A stretch of 7,822 nucleotides of DNA. It comes from Burkholderiales bacterium (GTDB taxonomy: Bacteria > Pseudomonadota > Gammaproteobacteria > Burkholderiales > SG8-39). The notes below the pieces were generated by a model, which worked only from the letters and a program-made list of their open reading frames with translations, did no database searches and was not told the DNA's origin. Positions 6,624 to 7,822 of the stretch are shown here, in pieces; the stretch's first letter is position 1, and every line of letters begins with the position of its first letter. The position numbers and the translations under genes are program-made. The stretch covers positions 1 through 7,822 of the forward strand of contig JAQSVY010000099.1 in the NCBI GenBank assembly GCA_029266935.1, given 5' to 3'.

Positions 6624-7547
6624 GTGACTGTGCATCCTCAGGTGAAGGCATTGCTCGAGCGGGTGGCGCGCTCGCCGCTGCCGCCGTATCACACCGTGCC
6701 GGCGTTCGTGGCGCGGCGCATCTACCGCGACACGCGCTCCGCCTTGGCGCCGAAGGCTCCCGAGGTTTCGGACGTAAAGCTCCTCGTTCTGGAAAACAGA
6801 ATTGCCGTGCGCGTCTATCGCCCATCGAGCGACATTCTGCCCGCGCTCGTCTTCTTCCACGGCGGTGGCTGGACGATCGGCGACCTCGACACGCACGACG
6901 TGCTCTGCCGCCAGCTTGCGGCAGGCGCGCGCTGCGCGGTGTTCTCGGTCGACTATCGCCTGGCGCCGGAGAACCCGTTTCCCGCCGCGGTCGACGATGC
7001 GGTCGCCGCGACGAAATACCTGATGTCCAATCCCGGACCGCTGAAGATCGACGCAAGCCGCATCGCGGTCGGCGGCGACAGCGCCGGCGGTAACCTCGCG
7101 GCCGTGGTGGCGCTCGAGCTGAAGAAGCACAACCTTGCCTTCCAGCTCCTGATCTACCCCGCCACCGACCAGCGCTGCGAGTTCGATTCGCACAGCCGCA
7201 ACGGCGAAGGCTACCTCCTCACCAAGGACGCCATCGGCTTCTTCCGCGGCGGCTACCTGCCCGACGCGAAGGACTGGACCGACTGGCGCGCTTCGCCGCT
7301 GCTCGCGGCGGACCACCGTGGCGTCGCCCCCGCGTACGTGCTCACCGCCGGCTTCGATCCGCTCCTCGACGAAGGGCGCGCCTATGCCAGGAAGCTCTCG
7401 GCCGCCGGCGTCGCGGTCGAGTACCGTGAGTACGCCGACATGGTCCACGGATTCATGCTCTTCGGCGGCGTGGTCGACACCGCCAACGCCGCGGTCGCCG
7501 AATGCTGTGCGCGCCTGCGCACGGCGTTCGAGAAGGTGGAGGCGTGA
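6624..7547 (+). CDS. Alpha/beta hydrolase, hormone-sensitive-lipase (acetyl esterase) family
   Basis: This complete 307-residue esterase of the HSL (family IV, Aes-like) group would hydrolyse short acyl esters in the cytoplasm. The oxyanion-hole motif is HGGGW (79-83). The nucleophile elbow GDSAGG (151-156) gives Ser153, and the acid and base of the triad are Asp245 in GFDPLLDEG and His275 in VHGF. DYRLAPENPFPAA (110-122) is the usual family segment between them. An N-terminal cap of about 50 residues precedes the core, and there is no signal peptide. The gene starts with GTG behind GGAG and a well-placed TATAAT promoter, and its stop overlaps the start of the thiamine-diphosphate enzyme by four bases, so the two are probably one operon. 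Substrate unknown; the family includes esterases for acetyl, aryl and short fatty acyl esters. All catalytic residues are intact. Confidence 0.95.
   Translation: MTVHPQVKALLERVARSPLPPYHTVPAFVARRIYRDTRSALAPKAPEVSDVKLLVLENRIAVRVYRPSSDILPALVFFHGGGWTIGDLDTHDVLCRQLAAGARCAVFSVDYRLAPENPFPAAVDDAVAATKYLMSNPGPLKIDASRIAVGGDSAGGNLAAVVALELKKHNLAFQLLIYPATDQRCEFDSHSRNGEGYLLTKDAIGFFRGGYLPDAKDWTDWRASPLLAADHRGVAPAYVLTAGFDPLLDEGRAYARKLSAAGVAVEYREYADMVHGFMLFGGVVDTANAAVAECCARLRTAFEKVEA
7538..7542 (+). promoter_or_regulatory. Ribosome binding site GGAGG inside the hydrolase 3' end
   Basis: GGAGG within the last hydrolase codons lies one base before the GTG at 7544. The spacing is very short, but an overlapping AAGG-type alignment slightly upstream is also possible. 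It supports GTG as the start of the next gene and coupled translation. Confidence 0.5.
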
Positions 7548-7822
7548 AGAGCGATCTCAAGACGCGCCACGGCGGCAGGATCCTTGCTGATGCGCTGCTC
7601 GCCCAGGGCGTAAGGCACGCCTTCGGCGTCCCCGGCGAGAGCTACCTGCCGGTGCTCGACGGGCTGCACGACGCGCGTGCAAAGCTGCAGTTCATCGTCT
7701 GCCGCCAGGAAGGCGGCGCCTCGTATATGGCGGAGGCCTGCGGCAAGCTGACCGGCGAGCCGGGCGTGCTCTTCGTCACGCGCGGCCCGGGCGCGACCAA
7801 TGGCGCGATCGGCGTGCACACC
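7544..7822 (+). CDS. Thiamine-pyrophosphate-dependent enzyme, acetolactate synthase-like (N-terminal part, cut by window end)
   Basis: Only the first 93 residues are visible; the frame is open to the last base. They form the start of the pyrimidine-binding domain of a TPP enzyme. AFGVPGESYLPVLD (26-39) is the usual first loop, Glu56 in RQEGGA is the conserved glutamate that activates the cofactor, and RGPGATNGAIGVHT (80-93) is the following glycine-rich segment. Members include acetolactate synthase, benzoylformate decarboxylase, oxalyl-CoA decarboxylase and sulfoacetaldehyde acetyltransferase, and the fragment cannot separate these. Acetolactate-synthase-like proteins of unknown substrate are the most frequent annotation for such sequences. 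GTG at 7544 overlaps the hydrolase stop as GTGA. The full protein should be about 550 residues. Confidence 0.9.
   Translation, partial: MKSDLKTRHGGRILADALLAQGVRHAFGVPGESYLPVLDGLHDARAKLQFIVCRQEGGASYMAEACGKLTGEPGVLFVTRGPGATNGAIGVHT

Noticed and set aside
6574..7056. N-terminal extension of the CoA-binding frame by about 160 codons.
   Set aside because: The extension is Arg/Pro/Ser-rich and antisense to the intact hydrolase; the CoA-binding family begins at the ATG at 6573.
6525..7448. A 307-codon minus-strand open frame opposite the hydrolase.
   Set aside because: It is antisense to a hydrolase with a complete catalytic triad, and its translation resembles no protein family.
1..7822. Mobile elements, CRISPR repeats, tRNA or rRNA genes, riboswitches and toxin-antitoxin pairs.
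   Set aside because: Read on both strands, no transposase, tandem or direct repeat array, cloverleaf-like segment or long structured leader was seen; the genes are packed with no space for them.

Overview
The window is a gene-dense, strongly GC-rich stretch of bacterial chromosome. Most codons end in G or C, spacers are tiny, and several genes overlap at their start and stop codons. The gene types (a COG4324-type aminopeptidase, a GstB-like glutathione transferase, a GGT-family hydrolase, MetY, an AraC regulator and an HSL-type esterase) and the codon use point to a betaproteobacterium, probably of the order Burkholderiales. This is an inference from gene style; no rRNA or other marker gene is present. 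I see no tRNA, rRNA, insertion sequence, CRISPR array, phage gene or attachment site, and no gene-free stretch longer than about 65 bases.

Layout. Positions 1-786 (+) hold the C-terminal part of a predicted zinc aminopeptidase cut by the left edge. Its tail overlaps, in antisense, the end of the leftward cluster. From 6573 down to 736, six genes run on the minus strand almost without gaps: a YccU-type CoA-binding protein, an AraC-family regulator, MetY (O-acetylhomoserine sulfhydrylase), a zinc alcohol dehydrogenase, a gamma-glutamyltransferase-family protein and a GstB-like glutathione S-transferase. The last five look like one transcription unit: the junctions are 2 bp, a 4-bp ATGA overlap, 65 bp, and an abutting TAGATG. 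From 6624 rightwards (+), an HSL-type alpha/beta hydrolase overlaps by 4 bp a thiamine-diphosphate enzyme that is cut by the right edge.

The 50-bp divergent region at 6574-6623 is the one clear control point. It carries a perfect TATAAT box for the rightward pair and a near-consensus -10 on the opposite strand for the CoA-binding gene.

Functionally, the leftward cluster has a loose thiol and glutathione theme: a glutathione transferase, a gamma-glutamyl-type N-terminal nucleophile hydrolase and a sulfhydrylase that uses sulfide or thiols, with a dehydrogenase and a co-transcribed AraC regulator. Whether this is a real pathway, such as processing of an electrophile or organosulfur compound, is an inference; the sequence does not name the substrate. 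Every gene belongs to a known family and I found no clearly new type of system. The most useful second looks are the gene combination, the atypical GGT-family protein, the antisense gene overlap at 736-786, the divergent promoter, and islands of rare AT-rich codons in three genes of the cluster.
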